Positions 13,723 to 30,699 of a stretch of DNA of 64,000 nucleotides are shown here, in pieces. The notes below the pieces were generated by a model. The model was given only the letters and a program-made list of their open reading frames with translations. It made no database searches and was not told where the DNA came from. Source of the stretch: Linyphia triangularis (lineage: Eukaryota; Arthropoda; Arachnida; Araneae; Linyphiidae); the NCBI GenBank assembly GCA_963978545.1, contig OZ021731.1, positions 54,051,242-54,115,241 of the forward strand, in the 5' to 3' direction. Made by a program: the position numbers and the translations under genes. Numbering within the stretch: position 1 is the stretch's first letter; each line of letters begins with the position of its first letter.

Positions 13723-14194
13723 TTTCAGCAAGACAACCTGAAACAACCACTAAAACTTCCATTTCATATGTTGCCACCTGAATGTGGGAAGAAATAAAAA
13801 AAATTCGAATAAAACTAAAGGACACAGACACGAGTATCTAGTTTGAAATATATCTTTTCTACAAAAAGGACTAAGGACACAAGAGACAAGAAAAGTACTT
13901 AAGGGACTTCTGTTGAAATGTGAGAAGTTGGAAGAAAATAAAGACTGTCACAGAAAAGTCAGATCGAATACGATCTAGATTCGTATATGTGGGAGTGATA
14001 AAGTGTTTTTAAAGGAGACGTTGAAATACATTTTTAGTGTCGACATACGAGTAGAAGTTGTGATTTGATACATTTTAAATAAAAGTTTTGGTTTACTGGA
14101 AGGCGATTGTTTAATTTTTACTTTTGAGTATTTTAATTTTGATGCGTTTATTTTAAAGTTTATAACTGTGTTTAGTTTAAGATGAACGTATGTA

Positions 14195-14332
14195 CTTTAT
14201 TGCTAAAAATCAAAATTATAACTTTCTTTTTCTAGTTCAAGGAAAACTTGATATTTTATTAACTTTATGCTTTTTAAATTACTTAACAATTTTATTTTGT
14301 TCTAAGCATTATATTTTGTATGAATGACACTT

Positions 14333-14365
<33 letters not shown>

Positions 14366-14680
14366 ACCTCTAAACAATAAATTTTGTCATAATACTTAAA
14401 AATTGTTGCACATTTTTGAACAGCAGTACACTATTGTGTGTAGTACACTTTTTGTGTGTTCAAAAGTGTAGTACAATACTCAACTACGATTTTTAAGCAT
14501 TATAACAAAATCGATAACTTCGGAAAAATTCTTAAGTGTCATTTATCCAAAATATAATTTTTAGAACAAAATTAAATTGTTAAATAATTTTAAAAGCATC
14601 GAGTTTATAAAATGTCACACTTTTCTTGAATTAGAATAAAAGCTATTATTTAGTTTTTAGCACTGATATGCAATGATAAA
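14195..14680. repeat. Long imperfect palindrome (foldback/MITE-like), second
   Basis: Left arm about 14,195-14,430, right arm about 14,445-14,680, with the axis near 14,438. The left blocks ACTTAACAATTTTATTTTG, GTATGAATGACACTT and GTCATAATACTTAAAAATTG face the reverse complements of right-arm blocks (for example CAAAATTAAATTGTTAAAT and AAGTGTCATTTATCC). A poly-A run at about 14,333-14,362 interrupts only the left arm. No coding capacity. Confidence 0.75.
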
Positions 14681-14689
14681 GTAAGAACC

Positions 14690-17600
14690 TCCTAAAAATA
14701 ACAATAACATGCATACAAGTATACTTTTAAGTCTTTAAACTTTCAATTGCGATTAGAAATCAGGAAACATTTTTTACATAAATATATTTCAATGCTTTCG
14801 AAATATTTCCAAATAAAATATTTTAATTAAAGGATAAAGTAAAATAAAGTATTTTTCGAATTTAACTACGAAACTGATAAAGAAAATCCCTCACTATTAC
14901 CAACTTCAAGTTAAATGTAACGTTTTAAGTCGACCACCATACTTCACTCTTCAATTGTTGCATAGCTGTATTATGGTGATCTTGCTCTTTTGAAAAGTGA
15001 GTTAATGACCCTGAGTTTTATGATAAGGCACGTACTTTCTCCAAAGAACTTTCGCGTATAGATTTCAACTATCTTTTATATTTAAATACGGAAAAGAACA
15101 TTAAAACCGTGCATTAATACCGTGTAATAGAAACTATTAAGATGCAATCTATTCCTCAATAAATTCTCAGCACTCAAAAGTTTACAACTAAGGAAATATC
15201 CATAAAAAGAAATCATTTAAATCCAAATAGTATTTATTGGCGAAACTAATTTGAAACCGATTTCAAAGACAATTTAGTCTAAAGAAGATTTTGATATTTG
15301 CAGTATTAACTTAGAAAGCAGAGAATTATGTTTCTAAATTAATAGCTTTTATTAATAGAGTAGTTTTGTTTATAACGTTCTTTTTTTCTATTTTTGCATT
15401 GGCTTCACATTTTTACAATTTAATGTTTTAAGACTGTATAAATTGGATTTGAAATATGGCATAGTGTTTTCTAATTTCTTTTCAATTTTAATAAAAATTT
15501 GAAATTTGGAAAGAAATATAAATTTATATACTTTTGGATACACTTTGAAAATAATATAGAAAAGTTTGACTTTTACATTCTACGCTACATTGTAGAAAAC
15601 GGAAGAAACCAAAACTAATAAAAAAAGGTTTTCAGGCCAACTTACAAATGCTAGAAACAGGTGAGTTATTTCTACTGAAATGTCACTTTGAAACAAGTGC
15701 TTCGAAAAAAAGGCCGCAAAGGTCAACAGGACATCAATTTGAAATACAAAATTCCTCAAATCCAAATTATAACTGCTGAGGACATATACCATAGATTAGT
15801 TTGAAGGTCTCAATAAGTATAGAGGAATTACATGTAATTCAACTGGAAATTCTAACCAGAATTGATTTAAAAATTGATCAGGCGAGTACATTAATAGTTT
15901 ATTTACATAATAGCTCTATACAAGTAAAAATATCTTATTGAAACTTGAATAGTCAGTGACTAATTTTTTCGCTAAACTTGCAAACTTTGAAACATTTTGT
16001 ATAACACGAGAGTTCCCCATGGCATAGTTTTTGTTATCAGATGCCAACAGCCTTAATAGTTGGAGATAACAAGTCTAAATAACAAGCAAGTATAGATGTC
16101 ACCAAATTATGCTTGCTTGGTATTTGGACCTGAAGTAACTTAATGAAAGGATGTGTAGAAGAGTCCTTTTAGTACAAGTTGCAATTACAATCAAATTTCC
16201 TTCAATTTCTTTAAATTACTCTAATGATTAAAATGTTAAAAAATAATAAAAATTCATCATTAAATTATTGATTGACATCATAACCATAAAAAAAAATCGT
16301 TATCTTATTTTTTTTTTTTTTTTTTTTTTTTTTATTATTTAAATTAAATATATTACTTAATCGTTTTTTAATGCTATATAAACCGCCACAATTTTTGAAA
16401 AAACGTTATGCGACGGAAAATTAATCATTTCAGTAACTTTTTGTTACTAGCTTAGGATATTCCAGGAAAGTTTGACAGCAAAAATGAAACAAATTGTATT
16501 ATTCTTGCTGGCTATGTAAAGGCATTAAAATCAATGATCTTTGCGTTTGTGCCAAAGTTTAACGTAAAATTATACTTTTCCGTGTAACTGGAATTTGGTG
16601 CATGAAGTTGGCCACCTGACAACTACCTAAATAATGAATGCCAAGTAGAATGATCTATTTTTAACTACAATAAGGCATGTTAAAACGAAACTAGAAGTAG
16701 TTCCTTTAACTATGGATAACTCTTTCTTAATTGCCATCAAATAAAGTTCGGGAAGGATATAATTTTTTTTTATCAATGATATTTATCAATATCTTTAATT
16801 TTGTTTCAACCACGTTAAACTTTCAAGGATATTTTTCTCTTGTAAAGAAATCCCTTTTGCGTTGCTAATTTTTCCACTCATGGGATTTTTAAATAAAAAT
16901 TACATAATTATTATGAAATGGAAAATATGAAAAATCAGCATTTTAAATAAAGATTTTTAACCCTTGTCAATTGTTAGTGTATTCTTTTATTGATATTCAT
17001 GCTTTAAAATTTCATAAAAAGGTTAGTATACTTTTTTCATGGCACATTACGATGTTTAAATAACGTTGTATTATGTTTAATGTATAGATCAAATAACCAA
17101 TTAATTTTATTTTGACTTATAAACTAAAGAATAAATTAAAAAATTGCTTTTATTCAAACTTTTGACTCCTTTCATATTTGAAAAAAAAAAAAAAAAAAAG
17201 CATATCGAATAAACTTTTTTATATTTTAATCTTTCATTTTAATATAAATTCTAGATTCATAAAATAGTATTAAACATCGTATTTTAAAAATGTATATTGA
17301 TATATAATTAATTCTGAATATGAAATTACTCCATAAAAAAAATAAAAAATTACTTATTGAATAGTAACAAGCATTCAACTATACCTATAAAAAAGTACGA
17401 GAAATACCTATCCCTAAACAAAGTTTTTTACAATTTATATATGTTGGCGACAAATGAACTTTTAAGTGGATGTTTACATTTTGTTTCAATTAATTTCGTA
17501 TTACTATTATTACAAAGAATTGAAATCAATTTTTTCTGCTTGGGAAGCTGTTATTGAATACAAACATACAAGCATGCAATAGTCTCGGAAATCAGATGCA

Positions 17601-18175
17601 ACAAATTCATCTACTTTAAATACGATATCGGTTAAAAAATTATTATACCAAAATCTAAACACACAGGTCGAAAAAACAGGAGGCATCCAATATATGGACT
17701 GTTTCTCACTTAAAATCCAAATTACTTTCAGTTAAAAAAAATTACATTTTGATGTAAGTCTCTATATTAATAAGGCAATTAATTTGAAATACATAACACT
17801 TGAAGAAAACAAGTAGCACATAGACCAGAAGAATTTCTTTAAATTTTTGATCGCTGATTCTGGTCGAAAATAAATACAAAAATTTGTCTCATCAAGACCC
17901 TCTATTTTATATATATCACAAGCATCTGCCTCTAACATTTATAAATTGCCAGATATTGTTGACTTCAGACAGATGGCTAGATAGGTAAAAATAACAATAG
18001 CTTTGTACAAGCCTCACAACACAATATACTAACATCCAAAACAGGAATTCAGTATCACCAGGTTTTTCCTTTACGTCGTGTTATAAATCTTTTATATCAA
18101 TATTTAATAGATCAACAATGCTAAAAAGTCTTAAAAATATCCATTTCACATAGGTATTTTATTTCTATTGCAGAA
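14690..18175. other. AT-rich non-coding stretch, no gene seen
   Basis: No supported gene or classified element. Homopolymer runs occur at about 16,309-16,333 (T) and 17,181-17,199 (A). Confidence 0.55.
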
Positions 18176-18450
18176 ATCTACGCAATTCTACCTACCAAAT
18201 TACATTACTCTACTTACAAATTCTACGTGACTCTAATAACAAAATACTACATTACTCGACTGACAAAAATATCGGGTACTCTACTTACGAAAACTTCAAC
18301 TTAGAAAATCTTTCATTGCTCTGTTTAAAATAAATCTGCATTGCTTCAATTACAAAAACCTACATTACTCTACTTAAAAAAAAAAAAAAAATTATTTACA
18401 TACATATACTTTACTTACAAAAACCTGCGTTATTTCTAAACTAACATACA
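18176..18450 (+). repeat. ~24-bp minisatellite
   Basis: About nine imperfect units related to CTACATTACTCTACTTACAA plus a few A follow one another, for example at about 18,200, 18,248, 18,270 and 18,361. A poly-A expansion sits within one unit at about 18,378-18,391. Confidence 0.75.
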
Positions 18451-18475
18451 AAGGAGATATAACAGTTTTAATTAG

Positions 18476-18552
18476 GACGACAGTATAGTGTAAATGTCAA
18501 AATTAGTTAATTTGAACGACAGTATAGCGTTAATGTCAAAATTAATGATTGA
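18476..18552 (+). repeat. 37-bp direct duplication
   Basis: GACGACAGTATAGTGTAAAT with following GTCAAAATTA is repeated immediately as AACGACAGTATAGCGTTAAT plus GTCAAAATTA. It has no other feature. Confidence 0.7.
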
Positions 18553-19833
18553 AATATCAAAATATAAATAATGTTGTCCTTTTTTAATTAAAAAATAATA
18601 ATTTTAATACATGTTTTAATAAACAGTTCATTAATAAAAGTCATGTCTTTTAATCCCCGTACTGTCATTGCAAGATGTCATCTATTGTCACTAACACCTT
18701 TCCAAGGCGACATTTTTACCACCGAAAAAAAAAATCGAAATAATAATGCCGAGTTTCTGTTGACATTTTGCCTTCAGAGAAGAAAATCCACAGGAAAACA
18801 CAATTCGTCTTTTGAAAGAACGAACACATTTTCGCCTTTTGACATCTTTTTCCAGGCGACAGAAAAATCGATATGAAAGTCACATAATAAGAAATGAAGG
18901 GAAGAGGGGGGTTACACAATTTTACCATCCTGAATGGTTTATGGCTGCGATCTAAGAGCAGCAAATATAGTATGAAAACAGCAGAATTGTTACTAAGTTA
19001 CATATTTTTCTTACTATCTGTCACGGAGTAAGGTTGACAAAGTTTCAACTGAAATTTTTTGGAGTGTGTTGGTTTTCTTAGGAATGCGTTTGAAACAATC
19101 TGTTTTCGACTTTCTTGTAAGCAACAATAAAATTCAAAATGCAAGTCGTAGTTAAAAGGAGTTGGTACCCTTTATATCGGTAATGTAAATTTGGCATATT
19201 TCATGTACATTTTTCACAGAAAGTATTTGACATAGGAGCCTAATTTTTGTTTCAGTTCATTTTAGCAGATACATGTTATTCTACTGAAGTTAGCTTTTGA
19301 TTGTGATTTATTTACTTTTTTTTTAATGAATTTTCGTGAAGGTCACTCAAATTTGTTAAAAATCACAAGTTTTTTGGGGGTTTTTTGCCGAGAAAAAAAG
19401 CAGAATAAAAAATATTTTTAAAATTAGAACAAAATCTCACTTTAGTATATATAGTTATATAATAGGAATATGTGGTACAAATTTCAAGAAGATAGTTTGA
19501 GCAGTTTCTGAGAAAAGGTACATTAATAATGAAGAATACATTTTTGAGAAAAACGCATTTTAAAGAAAACTTTACTTGCACTAATAGTTACCAATTTTCT
19601 CTTCAAAAAATTATTAAATATACTTCTAGTTGAAATATATATTATTACGAATGAGGTATCAGTTTAAAGGGGAGAATTTAAATTTTTATAAACAATAATA
19701 TGCTCAAAATCGATTATTTATAAATTTTTGGGTACTAACTCCCCTTAAAAGACTGAACCTTTAAATCCATTAATTAAAAAGCACTTTTGTAAAATGAAAT
19801 GTAACAGTCTTATAAACACTAATAAGTTAAAAC
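18553..19833. other. Non-coding stretch, no gene seen
   Basis: Overlapping open frames at 18,643-18,964 on both strands have no domain or splice support. A GGGTACTAACTCCCCTT string at about 19,730 recalls the GGGTGTATGTACCCCCTT at about 23,323, possibly ends of related repeats. Confidence 0.45.
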
Positions 19834-20475
19834 TAGGGATATGCAAAACATCGCATGACTTTCAATTACACTATAACACTGGTCCCTACAATAAATTTGA
19901 CGTAGAATAGTGTTATTACCATTTTCATATTTTCATTTATTTGAAAAAAATGCCAGTTTGGTGATATTTTTAGCGATAATTCTTACATGGGCAATGAAAA
20001 CCTCGCCAAAATGGTAAATTTGGAGAAATACTTTTCGAGAATTCTTACACTATCCTCTCTTGTAAGTGAAGCAGAGGAGATGGAAAAGGTCGTCGTTAAT
20101 TAGCGATGCTTAAGGGAAGAGAGCTCTGAGTAAAAGACATTCTTTTTTCAACTTTCCACACCTTAATGGGTGGTGGTGATGTTTAGAACATCTTAAGAAG
20201 CATTACCATAGCGATTTTTATCAAAATCTTTAGTTTACATATTTTGCCATGTGCAATATTGAAGAAAACCTTAATGACAGATCACATAGCCACTCCTAAC
20301 CCGTACACTTAATTTGAACATCGTAGGTCAATTCGTACGGGAGTTATGCTGACCACGTACGCAGACAGACATTTTTAGACCACTCTTTCCACTGATGTTC
20401 CAAAACGTAGAAAATGCACAAAAAAATCTTAAAAATTTTGTTACCAAACACAATACTTTCATTACCCTGTGTTAA
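19834..20475 (+). repeat. Dispersed repeat family R1, long copy 1
   Basis: This segment matches 57,002-57,735 over its whole length with insertions and deletions. Shared blocks in order are AACTAGGGATATGCAAAACA, TGCCAGTTTGGTGATATTTT, TGATGTTTAGAACATCTTAA, GAAAACCTTAATGACAG, GGGAGTTATGCTGACCACG and TTCCAAAACGTAGAAAATGC. It does not code in any frame I can follow. Class unknown. Confidence 0.75.
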
Positions 20476-22500
20476 TAATAAAAAACGTTATGCAAAATGC
20501 GAATTTCTGAAGCCGGAGGGAAAATTACACATTGAATAAAACACATCAGTTGCTATAATTAGAAGGTTCCTAAATACATATTAGACAGAATATACCCTCC
20601 GTTGATGTATAAACCCTCCCTTTACAAGTAAAAATTATGCTTTGCGCATTCTTTCTCTGTTTCGGTACAAAAAGTACCACAACAAAAGTCAATGATAGTG
20701 GGTTGCAGTCACTTGTGTTAATTTAGATCAGACTTCGTAGAATCGTAATTAAAACATTTTTTCTTTTTTTTTTTTACTTTGCAACACTTGAATTTGTTCT
20801 TTTTTAAAGTTAATTTTTTCACTCCGTTTAGTTTTTATTAAGTTCTCTTTGTCCTTATGTAACTAAATATCTTATGAATTAAAGTAGTAGTATACATTGG
20901 AAATTGGGATATTTGGTATTTTTTTTTTTTTAACTCAAAAATATTTTTGAACTTTGTAGATTCAAAATAATACTATGTTCTTTATGATATTCAAATAACT
21001 TTTTAAATTAAGTTCATTTTATTGAAAGTATGTAATGTCAAAAGATTACTACTTCAAATATAAACTTTTGTGAGTAACTTGTTTCTGTAAATATAGGACT
21101 TCTTTTCACCAAAGATATGAAGCATTCGTTTACATAAAAAAATTGTGGGTACATAACAGCTACTTTATGCTTATTTATTAGTGTTTCAATCAAAAACGGG
21201 AGTTTTTCACATCTTTACCAAAAGACTCTGCTGTCACAATACTGTTAATTGACGGTCGTTTTAAATAAAGTTGATTCTGGTTACATTGGAAATCAATGCG
21301 AACACTATCAAAGACAACCTCGAAATCAGAGAGATCCCGTTCTACTAGAAGATAAACCAACAATCAAGGCAATACCATCTGTCATAATCATCGTTCTGTT
21401 GGATCCTTTTCAATCGTATCATTTGCAACATTAAACTCCATGAGGCTAGTAATATCACAAAAAATATCGATGGACAAAATTCATAATGAGTGTATGTTCT
21501 AATGACATTTAACGTAATATTTAGGAAGAAGATATATCTCCTTATCGCACTTGCTAGTTACACTCCTGGAACAACTTACCCTAATTAGGTAATTAAATTT
21601 TAATTAGTCAAATAAATATAATCAAACAACACATTTTTATTCAGATATGTTACTTTTCTAACAATTGTTAAGTATGAAAATAATTTTAATCTAGTTCAAA
21701 TAAAAAAAATCCAGTGTATAATGGTATCCAAACTTTAGTTAATTGTTCTAAACCACCAGACTTGGAGATCAGATTTTTCAAGCAACTAATTTGTTAACAA
21801 ATATTCACATTACGACCAATTTAAAAAAAAAAAAAAAAATGTATTCAATTAGGTTCACACTCTTAGAAAAACATTACTTATAGTCTTATCGAAACAAAAT
21901 CTACCTATCACCCTTAACGTAAATAGGAGTGCAAATACATAAAAAACACATACAAGTCAACTTAATGACTTTCATTTTTATAAGTCAAACGAAAATTTTA
22001 AAGTCTGTAGTCTTAGAAAATGCTCAACAACAAAGCGAAATGGTTGGCTGTACCACCAAATAATCAAATAGCTTTGCTCATAGTCCGAAGAACACTCACT
22101 GGCAAAAGTTAAGCACGAAGCGGTAAAATACGCAAAAATTGACAGGTACAGCCTTGATCGACCACGAAATGTGCCTAGAAAGAAACAAATACGTCTATGC
22201 ATAAAACAATACAAAGGATTACAGGCTGAGATGAAAACAATATTGAATATCAATACTTAATACGAAGAAATTATATTGGAGTCATTAAAAATTATGTTTA
22301 AATCCAAAACCGGCAGTACAGAGTAAGTAACCATCTCTCATCATTACACAGAGTTGGCAGCGTGTGACCATACTTTCCATTAGGTAATTCCAGGGTTAAG
22401 AGCCATACATCCAGCGCCGCTGAAAACGCTCTAAAAAAAGAAACCGTTTTTGGAAGGGATAATAATAGAAATTAATAAAATAAAACATTACACACTGTTT
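20476..22500. other. Non-coding stretch, no gene seen
   Basis: Open frames at 21,249-21,434 (plus) and 21,978-22,253 (minus) have no recognisable domain. No splice-bounded exon was evident. Confidence 0.45.
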
Positions 22501-22529
22501 ATTAGTATTTCAACTTTATAATACTTTTT

Positions 22530-23345
22530 TTTTTTTTTTTTTTTTTTTTTAATACGATATAAAAACCACTTAACCCGAAGAACTATGAAAAAAAAGGTAG
22601 TTCCATGGTCGACATCATTTTTTCTTTAAATGTGGATAGATCTACAAAATGAAAAAATTTCTTGTAAAATGAAGGTGTAGTTACAGTCTGTCGAGCCAGA
22701 TTTTTGAATTTCGAAAAAAAATTTCAATTACACCAGTTTGAAAAAAAGCGTGCGTTTTTCCTTCGAAAACTTCGCACTTAAATTGTTTATAAAAAAATTT
22801 GCAATTAAAAAATTAAAAATCCGACTCGACAGACAATGGCGACATCAATTACGAACATTTTAAAAAAAAATCCCATCCAAACATATTAAAAACTCTGGGA
22901 GTTATCGTGTCGACCGTCCCGGAAAAAGTAGTTTCGAGAAAAACGCGTTTGAAATTTTAAGTCCGTTTCGCTAGAAGTCGAGCTCAGCTAAAGCAAGAAC
23001 TTTATGGATTTGTTTATTTATTTTGTTAACTTACGTTTATTCTTCCATTCCATCTTCATATTGTACACCTTCCACGTCTGTAAACAATTGTTGTAACAAT
23101 TATACATTGTAAACAATTGTCTCCGAAATAGAAGGTAAAGTCTAGCTGACTCAACGGACAGCTACCTGCGCGCGGCAAACTCGTCGGGCGGTCAGATTTT
23201 CGATCATAACTTTGGATCTATCGGGAATTTTTGCAATCGATTTTCACAGAAGCACGCCTAAAACTATAGAGAATAATAAACCGGAAAAAAAAAACTCGAT
23301 TTTTTTTTTTTTTTAAAGTTCTGGGTGTATGTACCCCCTTAAATA
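22530..23345 (+). repeat. Repeat-like segment with an internal inverted repeat, unclassified
   Basis: GTCTGTCGAGCCAGATTTTT at about 22,686 is repeated inverted as AAAAATCCGACTCGACAGAC at about 22,815, arms ~25 bp. The segment has a different base composition from its flanks (CG-containing words such as GTGTCGACCGTCCCGG) and ends near GGGTGTATGTACCCCCTT. I cannot assign a transposon class. Confidence 0.4.
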
Positions 23346-26382
<3,037 letters not shown>

Positions 26383-27978
26383 CGTTATTTTATATTTTTT
26401 TTTTGTGGTTTTCTTTCAAGCTGAATATTAAGAACGACTTCTTGTTGGGAACATGGAACAATAATATGGAGACTTTGAAAATGTATTGGAAGGTGCACAT
26501 TTACATGTATGTCAAGTAAAAACAATTTATACATTTGGTTTCTTGCAACGAAGAATGTCCTTCCATATTCACTAAAAAAATATCCAATTGGAAATGCATT
26601 GCTCATGAATAACAAATTAAGCAAACTATGCATGAACGTATATTAATACTATTAATTACAAATCCAAACGTGTGGTACTTTTCTGGATAATTCGTATGTA
26701 TTAGAAGTTCAGTGGAACTTCAAAAATCATCTGGTACATCGATACAAATAATATCTAACTTATCATTTAATAGAAAAGAAACCCAAATGTGCTGAAAAGT
26801 TCGCTGATCAAAAACAAAAAAAAACAAAAAAAATTAAATTTGCAATGATTTTAAGGATTCATACTAAATGCAAGCGGCTATCCTTTCACTGAACAGTCAG
26901 TTATAACAATTTGGAACACATTTCCCTTTCAAGAGGATTTCGTTGATGAATTGAAACAAATGGGTCCCATACTACTAGGGCTAAATTTTTATCCGGACAA
27001 TGACTGCATTTACTAATATTTCATATGATTTTAATAATATTAAATGAAAATAAAATATTTACAAGAACATATTAACAAGAACAAATATTTACAAGATCCC
27101 TAAAGCATATTACAAAATAAAAATTTTAAATATTTACAAAATAAAAATTTGAAATATTTACAAAATAAAAATTTAAAATATTCTCAAAATAAAAATGTGA
27201 AATATTTACAAAATTTACTTTACCTTACTTCAAATTCATTTAATAATACTTCAAATTTACTGCACGATTCAAATAAATATTTACTAAAACAGTATAATAT
27301 ATTACCAAATAAAAGTTTTTAATATTTGCAACATAAAAAGCACTTATTATTCATATTATACTTCATTAGCATATTATAGCATATTAATCTTCTATTTTGA
27401 AACAAAATGATTTTAAAAAGTAAAAATATGTTATATGATTAAAGTATTTATAAAGAAATTTATAAAGATTAAAGTAATTTATAATGAACATTTTTGTAAA
27501 CAACACAAAGACTTCTCTAACTCCATACATTAACATTTAATTTGCTTTCTTTTAATTATGTACCTGCTTCGCAAAATAATGCCTTTAACATGCAGAAGTT
27601 TTGATTTTCTTATAAGATTATACGATTTCATTCAAATAGGATTTTAATCTTATTACCTGATTCCCACAGTAAGAACCCTTATAGGACTGTTTTTTAAAGA
27701 CATATAATATAGCTCAGAAAAAAAAATCAATTTTATTAGCATCGAAGTTAATCCTTTCAGTTTGAAAGTTTTCTGTCTTCAATAAATCAGGCTTCATTAG
27801 TTTCTTTACGCATTGTTTAATTGGAAAGGGAATAGTTTATTTGCGTGTTTACATATTAACTTAAGCTGTTTTTCCGAATGTATTAATAGAGGGAAGATAA
27901 TATTATTATTGCCTTTAAACTTGTTAAAAAAGACTAAACGTTAAAGTAAAAGATTTCCCAATTGGTGTGTTTTCCATC

Positions 27979-28016
<38 letters not shown>

Positions 28017-28140
28017 TAGGATTAACTTTTGTGATAAATTCAAATTCTTTTCATTTTAATTGTAGAACATTACTAAGTTAAACCACCTGAGGGTTTTACG
28101 ATTTATTAAATGCGATTCCATTTTTTTTTTTTAAATTTTT
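26383..28140. other. AT-rich non-coding stretch
   Basis: No gene seen outside the minisatellite at 27,105-27,215. A poly-T run lies at about 27,980-28,015. Confidence 0.5.
27105..27215 (+). repeat. ~24-bp AT-rich minisatellite
   Basis: Four to five tandem units of ACAAAATAAAAATTTGAAAT plus ATTT, with one or two changes each. Confidence 0.85.
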
Positions 28141-28149
28141 TATTATTAT

Positions 28150-28395
28150 TATTATTATTCCACACTCCTAATTCTCCTACCGTTGATGTTCAAATTTATT
28201 ACCTTTCTCGTCAATATGCTGCTCGTTACGGTGGACTATAGACTCTCAAACTTTCCCAAACATTTCATTTGGTGTTGGGTCGCATTCTTACTCAATTGCA
28301 GATTTTAATTCTTGTCAGTTTTCTTGCGCGGACTTCATCTTTAAAGCATCCCAACAAGAAAAAGTCCAGCGGCATCAAGTTTCGGAAAGGGGTGG
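28150..28395 (-). pseudogene. Relic of a mariner/Tc1-type DDE transposase, C-terminal part
   Basis: On the minus strand from about 28,393 one frame gives PLDFFLLGCFKDEVRARKL, matching the PLDFFLWG signature just before the last catalytic residue of mariner-like DDE transposases. Weaker blocks follow in another frame (KCLGKFESL, INLNINGRRI), where the family ends in its conserved NGxHxEH-like tail. Stops and frameshifts run throughout, so it is dead. It begins beside an ATT trinucleotide run (28,141-28,159). I see no intact terminal repeats. Confidence 0.65.
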
Positions 28396-30695
28396 AATAT
28401 TCTATGGGGGCCTTTTTAATCCAAGCCATTTTTTGTTAATGATTTATCCTCTAAAGCATATGAGAAGAGAACAAGATACGTTTGTACCTATCACAATGTC
28501 CCGCTATGTGCTGATCCCTGTTTTCTGAAATTTCAATAAAAGTGATAGGCATAAATTTTTTAATATAGAATGTATCCAATGCACAATTTCTTTTGTAGAT
28601 TTTAGTACTTGCAAAGTATATTTCATAAATATCAGGTAATGCGATATAAAAAAATATACAAAACATAAGATGTCTTACTTTTGAATAGCTCCCAGCGGGC
28701 GATGGAAAATATACTTCCCACCAAAAAAAAAGGTTTTAAGAATCAAATTAATTTTAGGTAATAAGATAAATTAATTTATTTTTATAAATCAATCTCAATC
28801 CCAGAAATATTTTAACATAACATTACTAGAAAAAAATAGCCTTATAAAAGGTTAACAAATAAAATTTACCATCTTCACCAAAGACCACCCGAATGCGAAT
28901 AGGGAACGCCCGAACATAGCTATACATTTTTTGGGACACATTTTATTAATTTTGTAGCCACGTTTTTTATTTCAATTTTTTAAATTGGTTTGAAATTTTC
29001 CTCAATGATAATAAGATATAAAAATAAGATTGTGCAACAAAAGATTTGGAAAAAGATAATACATTAGTCCACGCTAGTCTTCATTTCTAAAAAAAAACTA
29101 TTTAGATTGTAATGATTCCGGGTGTTCATTGAGTATTTTCAACTCTTCAATGATTAGTGCTTTCAGAAACCAACAAAATGCTTTGGTTTCATTATCAGTA
29201 CGGTTGCTTGAGTTTGAAAAACTTATTTGAAACATTTGTTCTCTTGTTAATTTTAGTTAGTTATATTTGAATCTTTTTTTTTTTTTTTTTTTTTTTCCCC
29301 ATCAGTGTTATAGTGTATAAAAATGAGACTGAATCTCAAAAATTGTGATTGAAAGGTGCTTTTTTTTTTTTTTTTTGCCATTAAAGTAACTTGTACTGCA
29401 AGAAAAACGAAATTACAGATGTTTATAATGCATGTTATTAAACTTTTTCATTAAAAAAAAAAAATTTAAAAAAACGCTGCAAATCTTTTCTTTCCTCTAT
29501 CATAACAGTAAGAATATCTGTGATTTTTAATTATTTTTTTTAAAGAAAATTTACTCATCTGGAAGTTTTGGAAAAAGTATTAAAGTTAGAAAAAAAGTAC
29601 ATTTAGTTTGATATGTCTTACTCTCCGACGGTATATTTATACAAATTATATGAGAAATGGCTGCTCAGAGACGTTTCTATGTCATAATTAATTTTTAATC
29701 AGAACTTAAAATAGCACTTCTGAAAAATAAATTTTCGCAGTTGGATCGTATTTCCATCTGTATTACAATGTATACATAAGGTTTTTTAGAAACTGCTTGA
29801 AGCCATAATCTACTAATAGAAAGTCATTTAAAATAGTTATTTCAAAAATATAAAAATCAAATATTACTTTTCCAATTTAAATAAACATTGTTTTAACTAC
29901 TGTTCATAAATTTACTACTAAAATTTTGTCTCGTTACTTAATTGTAAAATTAACTAACAGATATCACAACATTATTTCGTAAACGGAAATGTATAAGTTA
30001 CTTAAAACAAGATTTTCAAAATTTCATGTAAACTTACAACTGAATATATGGATAAATTGTGAAATCCTGATATTCTCAAATGATGCCATATAATGTGGAA
30101 AACAGTACATCAAGAAGACTTCACAGAATTCTAAAAAATATCAGATACCCCAAACTATTTCCGAAAAGCAATACCCTGGCACCTTATGCCCACACATCCA
30201 AGTTTGAGGGGGCTTAAAATTACTTTTTCCGGTTTGGAAAGGGCTTTACTTCTGTTTATCCAATCGTCTCCGCAGGATAGAATTAGGGACATTTCCATTC
30301 TGATCTGCAGGTTACTAGGCAACGGGATCCTTGCGAAATGAAAATATCGCCTGACAACTCGTGGGATGAAATCAAGTAGGAATTTGTTTCCTGTAGAGGA
30401 GCGATTTTAGTTTAAATATTTTTAATCCTGTCTGAGCTCCCTTGTGAGTGCCTGCATTACTGGGTATGGAAATTAAGATGTTTAGTGTGAGAAAATATTG
30501 TGAACTGAAGTAATTGCACATCTTGAAAGATGACATTAAAATTTATGATAACAAAGTTTACAGATAAAATGTTATGAGTCAAAATTTAGAATTTTATGGA
30601 GATTTGTAATTGCGAAAGTCGGTAGGGTTATAAAATTTGTGTTTGATGATCATCTGTACTTTCTCATCCAGGGAGAGATCATAGGTGAATACACG
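28396..30695. other. AT-rich non-coding stretch, no gene seen
   Basis: No supported gene. Poly-T runs lie at about 29,274-29,296 and 29,360-29,376. The slightly more GC-balanced part at 30,150-30,460 shows no domain in any frame. Confidence 0.5.
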
Positions 30696-30699
30696 ATAT

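Noticed and set aside
18643..18964. Overlapping open frames of about 80 codons on both strands
   Set aside because: No domain, signal peptide or splice context, and the sense and antisense frames are similar in length, as in chance ORFs.
21249..21434. 61-codon open frame with somewhat balanced composition
   Set aside because: No motif recognised, starts without context and has no flanking exon.
30150..30460. More GC-balanced segment as a possible exon
   Set aside because: Stops interrupt the frames I followed and no recognisable protein motif or splice pair was found.
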